64,000 bases of DNA from Lachnospiraceae bacterium (GCA_017416465.1 JAFQCK010000159.1:33093-97092); one strand, 5' to 3'. Positions 46,112 to 54,605 are shown, numbered from the stretch's first letter. Made by a program: numbers and translations. Notes: generated by a model not told the origin, from the letters alone.

Positions 46112-46825
46112 TTAATTGTTAATTTTTTCTACCATAGAAGTAAGAATTTTAACCGAATTCTGTATAGCCATAGCCTCAAATGTCGGATAATCCATCTGTG
46201 CGCTGTCATCAGCTTTATCTGAAATTGCTCTGATAATTAAAAATGGAACATTGTTTAAATAAGCTGTATGAGCAATTGCTGCTCCTTCCATCTCTGTACA
46301 ATCTCCTTTAAAATTCTCAACAAGCCAGTTTTTCTTATTCTTATCAGAAATAAACTGGTCACCTGTTACGACTCTTCCAACAAATACATTTATATCCTTT
46401 ATATTTTCTTCACAAACTTTTTTAGTCAAATCAATTAAGTATTCATCACCCTTAAATACTGACTCTTGCATTCTTGGAATTACAGCTAAATCATAACCAA
46501 ACGATGTAGCATCCATATCATGCTCTAAAGCATCCTTTGATAAAACAATATCTCCTATATTAATGTCTGCATTTAATGAGCCGGCAATACCGGTATTGAT
46601 AATTACTGATACATCAAATTTATCTATCAAAATCTGAGCACAAATTGCTGCATTTACTTTTCCAATTCCCGAACGGACTACAACAACATCATTTCCTGAT
46701 AATTTTCCCTGATAAAAATCCATTGAAGCAACTGTAGAAACCTGTACATCAGTTATAAGCTCTTTAAGATTATTAACCTCCTCATCCATTGCTCCAATTA
46801 TTCCTATTACTTTATATTTACTCAT
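46112..46825 (-). CDS. mtnN: 5'-methylthioadenosine/S-adenosylhomocysteine nucleosidase
   Basis: Cleaves methylthioadenosine and S-adenosylhomocysteine to adenine and a thio-sugar. About 237 residues: IGIIGAMDEEVNNLKELI at the start with the conserved glutamate, NTGIAGSLN near residue 78, TEMEGAAIAH near 172 for ribose binding, and AISDKADD near 195 with the catalytic aspartate. The start at 46825 follows AAAGGA. It stands right after luxS; MtnN makes the S-ribosylhomocysteine that LuxS uses, so the pair forms the activated methyl cycle, here apparently interrupted. Confidence 0.93.
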   Translation of the reverse strand: MSKYKVIGIIGAMDEEVNNLKELITDVQVSTVASMDFYQGKLSGNDVVVVRSGIGKVNAAICAQILIDKFDVSVIINTGIAGSLNADINIGDIVLSKDALEHDMDATSFGYDLAVIPRMQESVFKGDEYLIDLTKKVCEENIKDINVFVGRVVTGDQFISDKNKKNWLVENFKGDCTEMEGAAIAHTAYLNNVPFLIIRAISDKADDSAQMDYPTFEAMAIQNSVKILTSMVEKINN

Positions 46826-46844
46826 TATAATTTCCTTTCTACTT

Positions 46845-47326
46845 TTATTCAATTGGATATACCAAATGTGTTTCATCAATATTCTTAAGTGTGTTATTTA
46901 AAAATTTATCTGCTAAATATTTCGCCATATTTAAATTAAGGTCAAGATAGTTTCCACAATCTTTAGCAGATGCACCAGGCACTTCTCCTTCATATTTCGC
47001 GATAAATTCATACATATCTGTTACCAATCCACAATATCTTTAGATTCTAAATCTCCTGCAAGCAGCAGATAAAATCCTGTTCTGCAACCCATTGGACCGA
47101 AATATATTGTTTTATCTCCAAATTCCTTATGATTTCTTAAATAAGTTGCACCAAGATGTTCTATTGTATGAATCTCTGCTGTATTCATCACCGGCTCAAA
47201 ATTGGGTCTTGTCATTCTTATATCAAAAGTTGTTACTGTTTCATTACCAATCTTATCTTTTCTTGAAACATAAATCCCCGGTTCTAATAATAAATGATTA
47301 ATAGTGAAGCTTGCTATCTTTTCCAT
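46845..47326 (-). pseudogene. luxS: S-ribosylhomocysteine lyase (autoinducer-2 synthase), broken by a one-base frameshift
   Basis: LuxS turns S-ribosylhomocysteine into homocysteine and the AI-2 precursor. The first frame (47326-47021) gives about 100 residues with the zinc histidines in [14 protein letters not shown] and [13 protein letters not shown], then reads ESKDIVDW and stops. The remainder continues in another frame ([20 protein letters not shown], then KDCGNYLDLNLNMAKYLADK with the third zinc ligand, cysteine). Adding one T at GTGGATTGGTAACA (near 47020-47033) would restore a normal protein of about 158 residues. As read, the enzyme would lack its metal-binding cysteine. Confidence 0.88.
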
Positions 47327-47529
47327 AATTAGCTGTATCCTTTCTACTACTTTTATATTTTGCGTTCAAATGACTATTCTTACTTTATTTATTCCTACGC
47401 TTTTTCACTTGTTAGGCTTTTGTATCAAAAAAAGTATAACCTTACCTAATGGATTTTGCAAGAACATAGATTTATTTTTTCAAATTTTCAGACTTAACTG
47501 TTACATTTTTTAATGTTTTAATAATTTAA

Positions 47530-47559
47530 TTGACTAAAGTTATTGTTATAGGGTATACT
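47530..47559 (+). promoter_or_regulatory. Probable promoter of the DUF4250 gene; rest of the 47327-47633 gap
   Basis: TTGACT (47530-47535) and TATACT (47554-47559) are 18 bp apart. The leader that follows has GGAGG at 47578-47582, about 50 bases before the only likely start codon, and no ribosome binding site near it. The other part of this gap (47327-47529) is AT-rich and shows nothing I can name. Confidence 0.6.
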
Positions 47560-47633
47560 ATCTTATAGATTTTTTATGGAGGTAAGTGTAGGAATTGTAT
47601 TAATATACCATTTGTTTACACAAATTTAATTTT

Positions 47634-47819
47634 ATGCAGATTAATAATTTACCAAAAGACCCTGCTATGTTGCTTAGTTATGTTAATACCGAATTAAGAG
47701 ATAATTATCCTGATTTAGAAGATTTTTGTCTTTCTAATAATGTGGATATTAACGATTTAGTAGGACGTCTTCGTTCAATTGACTATGTTTATGATGAAAG
47801 AAGTAATCAATTTATATAG
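47634..47819 (+). CDS. DUF4250 family small protein
   Basis: A 61-residue protein matching DUF4250: LPKDPAMLLSYVNTELRDNY at the start and SIDYVYDERSNQFI at the end. The family is found in Firmicutes and has no known function. The ATG has no Shine-Dalgarno sequence within 40 bases; a GGAGG lies far upstream. A strong terminator follows the stop codon, so it is a one-gene unit. Confidence 0.78.
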   Translation: MQINNLPKDPAMLLSYVNTELRDNYPDLEDFCLSNNVDINDLVGRLRSIDYVYDERSNQFI

Positions 47820-47858
47820 CCTGAGATTATAGCTTTAAGCTATAATTTCAGGCTATAT
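47814..47858 (+). terminator. Rho-independent terminator after the DUF4250 gene
   Basis: ATATAGCCTGAGATTATAGC pairs with GCTATAATTTCAGGCTATAT almost perfectly, with a short TTTAA loop, and TTTTT follows. The stem begins inside the last codons. Confidence 0.85.
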
Positions 47859-47949
47859 CTTTTTACGACATATTTTCTATTACATATGCTTTTTTAACTA
47901 AATTTAATCTAAAATACATTTTCATAGTGTGTTTTATAATACCGTTTTT

Positions 47950-49845
47950 TCATCTCATAGCTCTCAAAGCATTTAGTATTGCTATCACTGCAACTCCTAC
48001 ATCAGCAAATACTGCCCACCACATTGAAGCAAGACTGGTTGTCGCAAATAACAAAACAAGCACCTTCACACCTATTGCAAATACAATATTTTGCTTTACA
48101 ATTTTCATAGTTTTTCTTGCCACTTTTATAGCTTTATTAATGCTGTCTGCATTATCGTCCATTAAAACAATGTCTGCTGCTTCTATTGCTGCATCTGAAC
48201 CAAGTCCTCCCATTGCAATTCCAATATCTGCTCTTGCAAGAACAGGAGCATCATTTATTCCATCTCCCACATAAGCAACCGTTGTATTTTCTGATTTGCT
48301 ATATAATACTTTTTCTAATGCATTTACCTTATCCTCCGGAAGTAATTCGGCAAAACATTCATCTATTCCAAGTTTATCACATACCTTTTTACCGATTGCT
48401 TTTCTGTCTCCTGTAAGCATAATAGTTCTTTTTATGCCATTTTTTTTAAGACCTTGAATGGCTATTTTAGAACTTTCTTTTATTTCATCTTCAATTGTTA
48501 TACATCCTGCATATTCTTTATCATATGCTACATATACTATTGTATTTTCTTCATTTACCTTCGGAATTGTCACTTTATTCAATTCCATAAGTTTTTTATT
48601 ACCTACAAGAATTTCTTTTCCGTTAATCTGAACCTTTGTTCCATGTCCGGGTATCTCATTTACTATAGCATCTTTCATTATTTCATCAATTTCATCTTTT
48701 GAAATATTTCCATTTTTATAATAATATTCCTTTATAGAAACTGCTATAGGATGGCTTGAAAAATATTCTCCAAACATTGCATACTTGAGCACATCTTCTG
48801 CCTGAGCTACATTTCCAATCTCAATCCCTGTTACCGCAAATGAGCCTTTTGTAAGAGTTCCTGTTTTATCAAACACAACAACCTCACAATTAGCTAATGC
48901 TTCTAAGTAATTGCTTCCTTTTATTAATACACCTTTTGAAGAAGCCCCACCTAGTCCCCCAAAGAAGCTAAGCGGTACTGAAATAACTAATGCACATGGA
49001 CACGAAATAACTAAAAATGTCAACGCTCTGTATATCCACTTTGAAAATTCCTGCGATAAAATAATTGGTGGTAAAACAGCTAATACAAGTGCAAGAATAC
49101 AAACTATTGGGGTATAGTATTTTGCAAATTTCTTAATAAAATCTTCTGTCTGTGCCTTTTTATCACTTGCATTTTCTACAAGCTCTAATATCTTAGAAAC
49201 TGTTGACTGCTCAAATTCTTTCTCAACTTTAATCTCAATCATTCCGTCAGTACTTACTGAACCACTGATAACATTTTCTCCAACCGAAACATCTCTTAAT
49301 ATACTTTCACCTGTAAGTGCAGATGTATCAAGACTTGCATTTCCTTTTACAATAACTCCGTCAAGAGGAATCTTTTCTCCGGGTTTTACTACAATAATAT
49401 CGCCAAGCTTCACATCATATGGGTCTACAACTTCTATTTTACCATCTTTATCTTTAAGATTAGCATAGTCCGGTCTTATATCCATAAGGTCTGCAATTGA
49501 CTTTCTTGATTTGTTAACCGCATAAGCCTGAAATAATTCTCCTACCTGATAGAACAACATTACTGCAACCGCCTCAGTATTCTCAGACACTAAAAATGCT
49601 CCAATTGTTGCAACTGTCATAAGAAAATTCTCATCAAATACCTGACCATTTATAATATTTTGTACGGCTTCCTTTACAACATCTCCACCTACAATAAAAT
49701 ATGCAAGAAGGAAAATTATTAATGTAATGTTCCCCGCATTTTCTGCACTTACATTAAATATCTGTTCTGTAGGAAGAAGAATTGCTAATAATAACACTAG
49801 AAAACCTACTATTATTCTATATAATCTTTTCTTTAATTTCTTCAT
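47950..49845 (-). CDS. Heavy-metal-translocating P-type ATPase
   Basis: A 631-residue P1B-type pump that moves metal ions out at the cost of ATP. It has about eight membrane segments, the ion-site motif SCPCALVISVPLSF near residue 285, the phosphorylation motif VFDKTGTLTKG near 325, an HP motif (SSHPIAV) near 360 and VGDGINDAPVLARADIGIAM near 545. CPC with this context points to zinc, cadmium or lead. It lacks an N-terminal metal-binding domain; a separate HMA protein gene lies eight bases upstream. Controlled by the ArsR gene at the head of the operon. Confidence 0.92.
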   Translation of the reverse strand: MKKLKKRLYRIIVGFLVLLLAILLPTEQIFNVSAENAGNITLIIFLLAYFIVGGDVVKEAVQNIINGQVFDENFLMTVATIGAFLVSENTEAVAVMLFYQVGELFQAYAVNKSRKSIADLMDIRPDYANLKDKDGKIEVVDPYDVKLGDIIVVKPGEKIPLDGVIVKGNASLDTSALTGESILRDVSVGENVISGSVSTDGMIEIKVEKEFEQSTVSKILELVENASDKKAQTEDFIKKFAKYYTPIVCILALVLAVLPPIILSQEFSKWIYRALTFLVISCPCALVISVPLSFFGGLGGASSKGVLIKGSNYLEALANCEVVVFDKTGTLTKGSFAVTGIEIGNVAQAEDVLKYAMFGEYFSSHPIAVSIKEYYYKNGNISKDEIDEIMKDAIVNEIPGHGTKVQINGKEILVGNKKLMELNKVTIPKVNEENTIVYVAYDKEYAGCITIEDEIKESSKIAIQGLKKNGIKRTIMLTGDRKAIGKKVCDKLGIDECFAELLPEDKVNALEKVLYSKSENTTVAYVGDGINDAPVLARADIGIAMGGLGSDAAIEAADIVLMDDNADSINKAIKVARKTMKIVKQNIVFAIGVKVLVLLFATTSLASMWWAVFADVGVAVIAILNALRAMR

Positions 49846-49852
49846 AGATTCA

Positions 49853-50074
49853 CTACTTTCTTATTATATGTGCTTCCTTATCTACTTTTTTCATAACCTT
49901 CTCAATCTCATCTACAACATCATTAAATCTTTCATCAACTGCATCTATTGTAATTCTCTGTGCCATAAAATTAATTGAAACCTTATTAACTCCATCTAAC
50001 TTAGCTGCCATTCTTTCCATCTTAGCTGCACAATTTGCACAATCTACATCTTCAATCTTAAAAACTCTCTTCAT
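49853..50074 (-). CDS. Small HMA-domain metal-binding protein
   Basis: A 73-residue heavy-metal-associated domain. The metal site is DVDCANCAAKMERMA (CxxC) near residue 10, followed by GVNKVSINFMAQRITIDA. It is the usual N-terminal domain of such pumps encoded as a separate gene just before the P-type ATPase, and probably delivers metal to it or senses it. Confidence 0.88.
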   Translation of the reverse strand: MKRVFKIEDVDCANCAAKMERMAAKLDGVNKVSINFMAQRITIDAVDERFNDVVDEIEKVMKKVDKEAHIIRK

Positions 50075-50108
50075 ATCAATTTACCTAACCTTTCTTTATC
50101 TCTACTAC

Positions 50109-50181
50109 AAAGAATTTGCTATGCAAATTCTTTTACGTGTTTGTATAAATAATATTTTAATTATTATTTATACAAACACGT
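50109..50181. repeat. Two tandem hairpins between the arsR gene and the HMA gene
   Basis: AAAGAATTTGC/GCAAATTCTTT is a perfect 11-bp stem with a three-base loop (50109-50133). Next to it a perfect 20-bp stem with a seven-base loop spans 50135-50181 (arm ACGTGTTTGTATAAATAATA) and reaches the arsR stop codon. They lie inside an operon, so they may tune expression of the pump or protect mRNA rather than end transcription. Confidence 0.8.
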
Positions 50182-50540
50182 TATTCTCCAATGTGTTCCA
50201 TTCCCTGATTCAAAATAGTTTCTATATGATTATCTGATAATGAGTAAAAAATTGTTTTACCATCTCTACGAAACTTAACTAATTTCATCTGCTTCAAAAG
50301 TCTTAACTGATGTGATATCGCTGACTGACTTGCATTAAGAACATTCGCTATGTCGCATACACACATCTCTGTCTGTAACAAAGCATATAATATCTTTATT
50401 CTTGTTGAATCTGCAAATACCTTAAAAAAATCTGCCAAATCATAAAGCGACTCTTCATCAGGCATTGATTCATTAACCTTATCCACTACATCATCATGAA
50501 TATGCATAAATTCGCATTTATCAATTTCATTATGTTCCAT
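50181..50540 (-). CDS. ArsR/SmtB family metal-responsive repressor
   Basis: About 119 residues. The winged-helix core has LADFFKVFADSTRIKILYAL, then TEMCVCDIANVLNASQSAIS with the ELCVxD-type metal/recognition helix, and HQLRLLKQMKLVKFRRDGKT. The C-terminal DNHIETILNQGMEHIGE supplies metal ligands of the alpha-5 type (D, H, H, E), which favours zinc or cobalt sensing of the SmtB/CzrA kind. The frame extends to 50591, but the ATG at 50540 has GGAG at the right spacing. It heads the operon arsR-HMA-ATPase. Confidence 0.88.
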   Translation of the reverse strand: MEHNEIDKCEFMHIHDDVVDKVNESMPDEESLYDLADFFKVFADSTRIKILYALLQTEMCVCDIANVLNASQSAISHQLRLLKQMKLVKFRRDGKTIFYSLSDNHIETILNQGMEHIGE

Positions 50541-50572
50541 TCGTTTCACTCCTTTATGTATATATTTCACTT

Positions 50573-50626
50573 CATATGAGCATTTGTTCATATGTGTATA
50601 ATATAACTTTATTTATTATTTGTCAA
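50573..50626 (-). promoter_or_regulatory. Promoter and SmtB/ArsR-type operator of the metal efflux operon
   Basis: On the minus strand TTGACA (50626-50621) and TATTAT (50603-50598) are 17 bp apart. An inverted repeat CATATGAGCA-TT-TGTTCATATG (50573-50594, one mismatch) lies at the expected transcription start. It matches the 12-2-12 form of SmtB/CzrA operators, so the repressor would block the promoter until metal binds. Confidence 0.85.
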
Positions 50627-50696
50627 TACATATTTTTTATTATCCAACAATTAATAATTTGATAAACTATACAAAAAATCACAAAGGAGAATTAAG

Positions 50697-51620
50697 ATGA
50701 AAACACTACAAGACACAATCAATGAATATCTTACATTTTGCCAAAAGCACAAGCGTTTAGATGAAAAAACCTTAAAAGCCTACTCCATAGACTTGAAACA
50801 GTTCGCCACCAAATATTCTTCTAATATATTTTGTGACATATCAATGCACATATTAGAAGAATATATCGTATATCTACATGAAACATATAAACCAAAGACT
50901 GTTAAAAGAAAAATTGCCTCATTAAAGGCTTTGTTTCACTATCTGATGTACAAGGAACTAATTGATTTTAATCCTTTCGATAAAATTGAGATAAAATTTC
51001 GCGAGCCCGTACTTTTGCCAAAAACAATACCTTTACACACGATTGAAACTCTGTTAACAACTATGTATCATCAATACTCTAATACTAAAACATCGATTCA
51101 AAAAAAACATATTCTACGTGATATAGCAGTCATCGAATTACTTTTCGCAACTGGGATAAGGATTTCAGAATTATGCCACCTATCGCCTGATGATTTTAAT
51201 TCATACGATAGAGAAATACTAATATACGGCAAAGGTTCAAAGGAGCGAAAAATACAAATTGGAAATAATGAAGTTTTCAACTTATTAATGGATTATTATT
51301 CCGAGTATGAACTGGAAATCCACAAATGCAACCACCTGTTTATAAACAACTTTGGCAATCCTTTATCCGAACAATCCGTACGCAACATAATTGAGAAATA
51401 TTGTAGGCTTGCAAATATCTCGCTACATATCACCCCTCATATGTTCAGACATTCTTTTGCTACATTTTTACTTGAAGAAGACGTAGATATCAGATATATA
51501 CAGGAAATGCTGGGTCATAGCTCTATTAGTGTTACACAAATATATACTCATGTAAATATGGCTAAACAAAAGGACATATTAACAACCAAACATCCAAGGA
51601 AGAATATAACAATAAAATAA
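50697..51620 (+). CDS. Tyrosine recombinase (XerD/phage-integrase family)
   Basis: A 307-residue site-specific recombinase. The N-terminal core-binding domain (LDEKTLKAYSIDLKQFA) is followed by the catalytic domain: arginine in LLFATGIRISELCHLSPDDF near residue 157, a lysine in GKGSKERKIQIG, HMFRHSFATFLLEEDVDIRY near 250, LGHSSISVTQIYTHVNM near 275 with the nucleophile tyrosine. It is not next to gene pairs typical of XerC/D. It lies just before a segment flanked by a perfect 46-bp inverted repeat and could act on it. Its own terminator follows. Confidence 0.9.
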   Translation: MKTLQDTINEYLTFCQKHKRLDEKTLKAYSIDLKQFATKYSSNIFCDISMHILEEYIVYLHETYKPKTVKRKIASLKALFHYLMYKELIDFNPFDKIEIKFREPVLLPKTIPLHTIETLLTTMYHQYSNTKTSIQKKHILRDIAVIELLFATGIRISELCHLSPDDFNSYDREILIYGKGSKERKIQIGNNEVFNLLMDYYSEYELEIHKCNHLFINNFGNPLSEQSVRNIIEKYCRLANISLHITPHMFRHSFATFLLEEDVDIRYIQEMLGHSSISVTQIYTHVNMAKQKDILTTKHPRKNITIK

Positions 51621-51671
51621 CGATAAGGTGGCAGATTCTCCTTAATCCAGAGTATCTGCTACCTTATCGTT
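51619..51671 (+). terminator. Rho-independent terminator after the recombinase gene
   Basis: AACGATAAGGTGGCAGAT and ATCTGCTACCTTATCGTT form a near-perfect 18-bp stem directly at the stop codon, with ATTTT after it. Confidence 0.85.
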
Positions 51672-51703
51672 ATTTTAAACAAATGCTAATCATTTAAAAC
51701 TTC

Positions 51704-51749
51704 AAGGATAATTTATTATTATCTAGCATTCAAATATGCTATAAAAACA
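51704..51749 (+). repeat. Left copy of a perfect 46-bp inverted repeat
   Basis: This 46-bp sequence recurs without mismatch in inverse orientation at 54359-54404. It begins AAGGATAATT and ends ATGCTATAAAAACA. Its core TAGCAT-TCAAAT-ATGCTA is palindromic, like a recombinase or repressor site with a six-base spacer. It also contains TGCTATAAA, an extended -10 element pointing into the segment, 35 bases before the gene at 51775. Confidence 0.92.
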
Positions 51750-51774
51750 TTTTAAATGGGATAGAGGAAATATT

Positions 51775-52905
51775 ATGCTAATAGATGAAATTTTAACATT
51801 AGATTCCATATTTGAATACGAAAAAGAGGTAAAGAAAAAAAGAAATACTGAAGTTGTTAATATATCATATTGGAACACAGGAAAAAAATATCAGGATTAT
51901 ATGTTGAAATACATAAATTTAAGTTCAAACTTAGATATTTTTGATTATAAATACACATATGATATTCCAAAGGATATCAGAAATGAAATTGTTAAAAATA
52001 TGACCGGATATACAATAAATAATGTGATGTGTATATTATTATCCTCAAGTACATGTAGTATTACCAATATGATTAATTATTTAAAACAAAACAATATTGA
52101 AAAGCTTTGCATTTTGACACCATCATATTTTTCTGTGGAACATAATTGTAAAATTACAAATCTGTATTATAAAAAAAAACAATTAGATTTTGTTAATGGT
52201 TCATATGCTATACCTTATAATTATATTATAGAGAATGATTTTGATTCCGTTTGGATTACATCACCAACCTATTCAACTAGTGTTGTTTTTGATGATTCGC
52301 AAATAAATATAATAAAAAAATTGATAAATAAAAAAATATTAGTAATAGCTGACGAAACACTAGCTTTGCCTGGTCAAGAACTTACAAAAAAAATACCAAT
52401 AAACGATTATTTCTATTCAATCCAAAGCCCTCATAAACCATTATTTATAAATAGCATAAAATTCTCGGTTATATTATGTCCTAAAAAGAATGATGATTTT
52501 TTTGAACAATGGATTGATATTATAGGAGGATCACTTTTGCACAGTAATGTTATGGCTATTTCGCATTTTCTATCATCGAATTACAGTTTATGCACTGAGC
52601 GATGTATAGAATGGTATAATAATAATATTAATTGTATTGAATCCATTCTAAATGTTATACCCGATGCATACTGTAATACCAATGATATTGGAGCATATAA
52701 AACTATTTATATAAAAGAAAGTGCGTGTAATTGGCACAAATTTAACAACGTAAAACAACTTATTGATACTCAATATGTTTCGTATATTCCTAATAAAATC
52801 GTCTCAAGCACTGGTGATATATACAATTGTTTTAGAGTGAATATGTCGCTTGAGCTGGAAATAATTAAAAATTCATTAAAGAAAATCTTTGCATATTATG
52901 ATTGA
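51775..52905 (+). CDS. Aminotransferase-like protein (PLP fold type I), unknown function
   Basis: A 376-residue protein. The layout suggests a fold type I PLP enzyme: a glycine-poor cofactor region (LLSSSTCSITNMINYL) near residue 88, VWITSPTYSTSVVFDDS near 158, the aspartate of LVIADETLALPG near 193, and a lysine in YSIQSPHKPLFINSIKF near 220 that could hold PLP. The match is weak, and I cannot name a substrate. It is read from the left inverted repeat and overlaps the convergent neighbour by ten bases at the 3' end. It is even more AT-rich than its surroundings. Confidence 0.5.
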   Translation: MLIDEILTLDSIFEYEKEVKKKRNTEVVNISYWNTGKKYQDYMLKYINLSSNLDIFDYKYTYDIPKDIRNEIVKNMTGYTINNVMCILLSSSTCSITNMINYLKQNNIEKLCILTPSYFSVEHNCKITNLYYKKKQLDFVNGSYAIPYNYIIENDFDSVWITSPTYSTSVVFDDSQINIIKKLINKKILVIADETLALPGQELTKKIPINDYFYSIQSPHKPLFINSIKFSVILCPKKNDDFFEQWIDIIGGSLLHSNVMAISHFLSSNYSLCTERCIEWYNNNINCIESILNVIPDAYCNTNDIGAYKTIYIKESACNWHKFNNVKQLIDTQYVSYIPNKIVSSTGDIYNCFRVNMSLELEIIKNSLKKIFAYYD

Positions 52906-54323
52906 ATGTTAATTTTATAATTCACATTTATTTCCTTTATATTATCACTATTATATCCTTGCTGGTCATCGGTAAGGATATTAGTTGAATTGATCAATTG
53001 ATATGTTTGCTGTATCAATTCAGAGGTATTGTTCCTATTCTTTGTTTGTTTTATATTGATTTCTACATTTTTCTGTATTTTTATTTCAGGCTTACTTTTC
53101 TTATGTTTTTCTTTGATTTCGGCATATATTATTGGCACACTAATTCCCATGAGTTGAATAAATATGTTCAAAATTTCTAATCCATTTTGACCAAGTTCAA
53201 GGTATTCAATAAATGAGCCTTTTTCTGTTTGTGTTCTATTAACCAAATCTGGATAGATTTGGTTAATTAATGAATCTAATGGTATTGAAGGTTCCTCGTT
53301 ATAATGTATTTTTACATATACAGGCAAATCGTATTTTATAGTATCATCAATTGTTTTTTTTAGTTTTTCCGTAAAGTCACAGAAATCAAAATACAAACTA
53401 TTTGTAATCAAATATAGTGCTTCTTTGTTTTTATCAAGTGTAATATTTTGAGAATATTCATTAATACAAATTTTATTTATCAGTTCAAATAACTTATAGA
53501 CTACAATAGGAGCAATAAGACCATTAATATAAAAAAAGTGATATAATTTTCTCATGAAATTTAATTCATCGTTTCTTAACAGCAAATTATTTTTTATCAT
53601 TATTCCTATTGCTTCAATGCTTTTTATAGCTAAATTAGGATTGATTTTTGGTGCGAAATTATATTCAACCATTGCGGCATTTATAAAAAGTTGTTGCTTT
53701 AAACAATCACTTATTAAATCAGTTTTAATAGTTTCTTTTTTTTGAACTGTTCCAAATTTATCAATAAAAGTTATTCCAGTTACATTTCCGATACCATAGT
53801 TATTATTTAATATATTTTTATCCATTAAAACATCATTAAATTTACAATTTTTAAATATTTGATAGTTAAAGGACCCTTTATAAACACAATCAGAGAATGT
53901 ACATTCCTCGTAACTGTTTAATGTAAATGTGCTCGAGTTAGGTTTTATTTTCTCAAATACTGTATTAATAAAAGTACAATTTTTAAGACCTATACCATCA
54001 AAATTGCAGTTCTTAAAGTTACAGTTTATAAATGTAATATCATCCAGTCCTGAACCTGAAAAGTTCACATTCGTAAATTGACACTCTGAAAACCACATCG
54101 AAAATATATCAGAACCATTAAAATTAATATTATCAAAAGTTGAAGAATATACTTTTGTACTTAATAAATCACAATGATTTAAATTTGTTGTATCAAAAAT
54201 ACAATTTATTATTATTGAATTCCTTATTTCTAATTGTGGTGCTTCATAATTTTTAAAAGTTTTATTTTCGATTTTGCTTAAATTTATTATTTCATTTAAA
54301 GAAAAAAAATTTTGCAATTCCAT
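52896..54323 (-). CDS. Pentapeptide-repeat-like protein with unknown C-terminal domain
   Basis: A 475-residue protein. Residues about 30-180 form a run of five-residue units with C/S/N and F at set positions (INCIFDTTNLNHCDLLSTKV, FINCNFKNCNFDGIGLKNCT, NYQIFKNCKFNDV), as in pentapeptide-repeat beta-helices. The C-terminal 290 residues are helical with one hydrophobic stretch (LNIFIQLMGISVPIIYA near 385) and a polar tail; no family recognised. It is read from the right inverted repeat and has GGAG before the ATG. Similar repeats end the SIR2-STAND protein next door. Confidence 0.65.
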   Translation of the reverse strand: MELQNFFSLNEIINLSKIENKTFKNYEAPQLEIRNSIIINCIFDTTNLNHCDLLSTKVYSSTFDNINFNGSDIFSMWFSECQFTNVNFSGSGLDDITFINCNFKNCNFDGIGLKNCTFINTVFEKIKPNSSTFTLNSYEECTFSDCVYKGSFNYQIFKNCKFNDVLMDKNILNNNYGIGNVTGITFIDKFGTVQKKETIKTDLISDCLKQQLFINAAMVEYNFAPKINPNLAIKSIEAIGIMIKNNLLLRNDELNFMRKLYHFFYINGLIAPIVVYKLFELINKICINEYSQNITLDKNKEALYLITNSLYFDFCDFTEKLKKTIDDTIKYDLPVYVKIHYNEEPSIPLDSLINQIYPDLVNRTQTEKGSFIEYLELGQNGLEILNIFIQLMGISVPIIYAEIKEKHKKSKPEIKIQKNVEINIKQTKNRNNTSELIQQTYQLINSTNILTDDQQGYNSDNIKEINVNYKINIQS

Positions 54324-54358
54324 AGGTGTTCTCCTTTGTAAATTAATATATATGTTTT

Positions 54359-54404
54359 TGTTTTTATAGCATATTTGAATGCTAGATAATAATAAATTAT
54401 CCTT
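54359..54404 (-). repeat. Right copy of the perfect 46-bp inverted repeat
   Basis: Exact inverse of 51704-51749. It faces inward and lies 35 bases upstream of the pentapeptide-repeat gene start, so both convergent genes start from identical sequence. The following 54405-54605 stretch, between this repeat and the end of the SIR2-STAND gene, is AT-rich and holds no gene I can see. Confidence 0.92.
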
Positions 54405-54605
54405 TATTTATTATACAATCTTTCTTTTATAGTTTCAATTTAATATTTTTTAGTACAAATATAAAACAAATAATAATTGACTATTTACAACCATAATAGC
54501 ATTGCGACATAACTAATGATTGGTACTTGCTAGAACACTAAGTAAAACCACTAAAAAACATAAACACCTTATCCTATGCAAAAGATTCACTAACTTTAAA
54601 TCCAT

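Noticed and set aside
47021-47033. Programmed frameshift in luxS
   Set aside because: No slippery heptamer of the X-XXY-YYZ kind or following stem was seen at the break, and LuxS is not known to use recoding; mutation or sequence error is more likely.
51704-54404. Insertion sequence with terminal inverted repeats
   Set aside because: No transposase lies between the repeats, the repeats sit at gene starts with promoter-like content, and no target-site duplication was seen outside them.
51683-54500. Extra ATGCTA/TAGCAT copies just outside the 46-bp repeats as accessory recombinase sites
   Set aside because: Only six bases match on each side, which is expected by chance in such AT-rich sequence.
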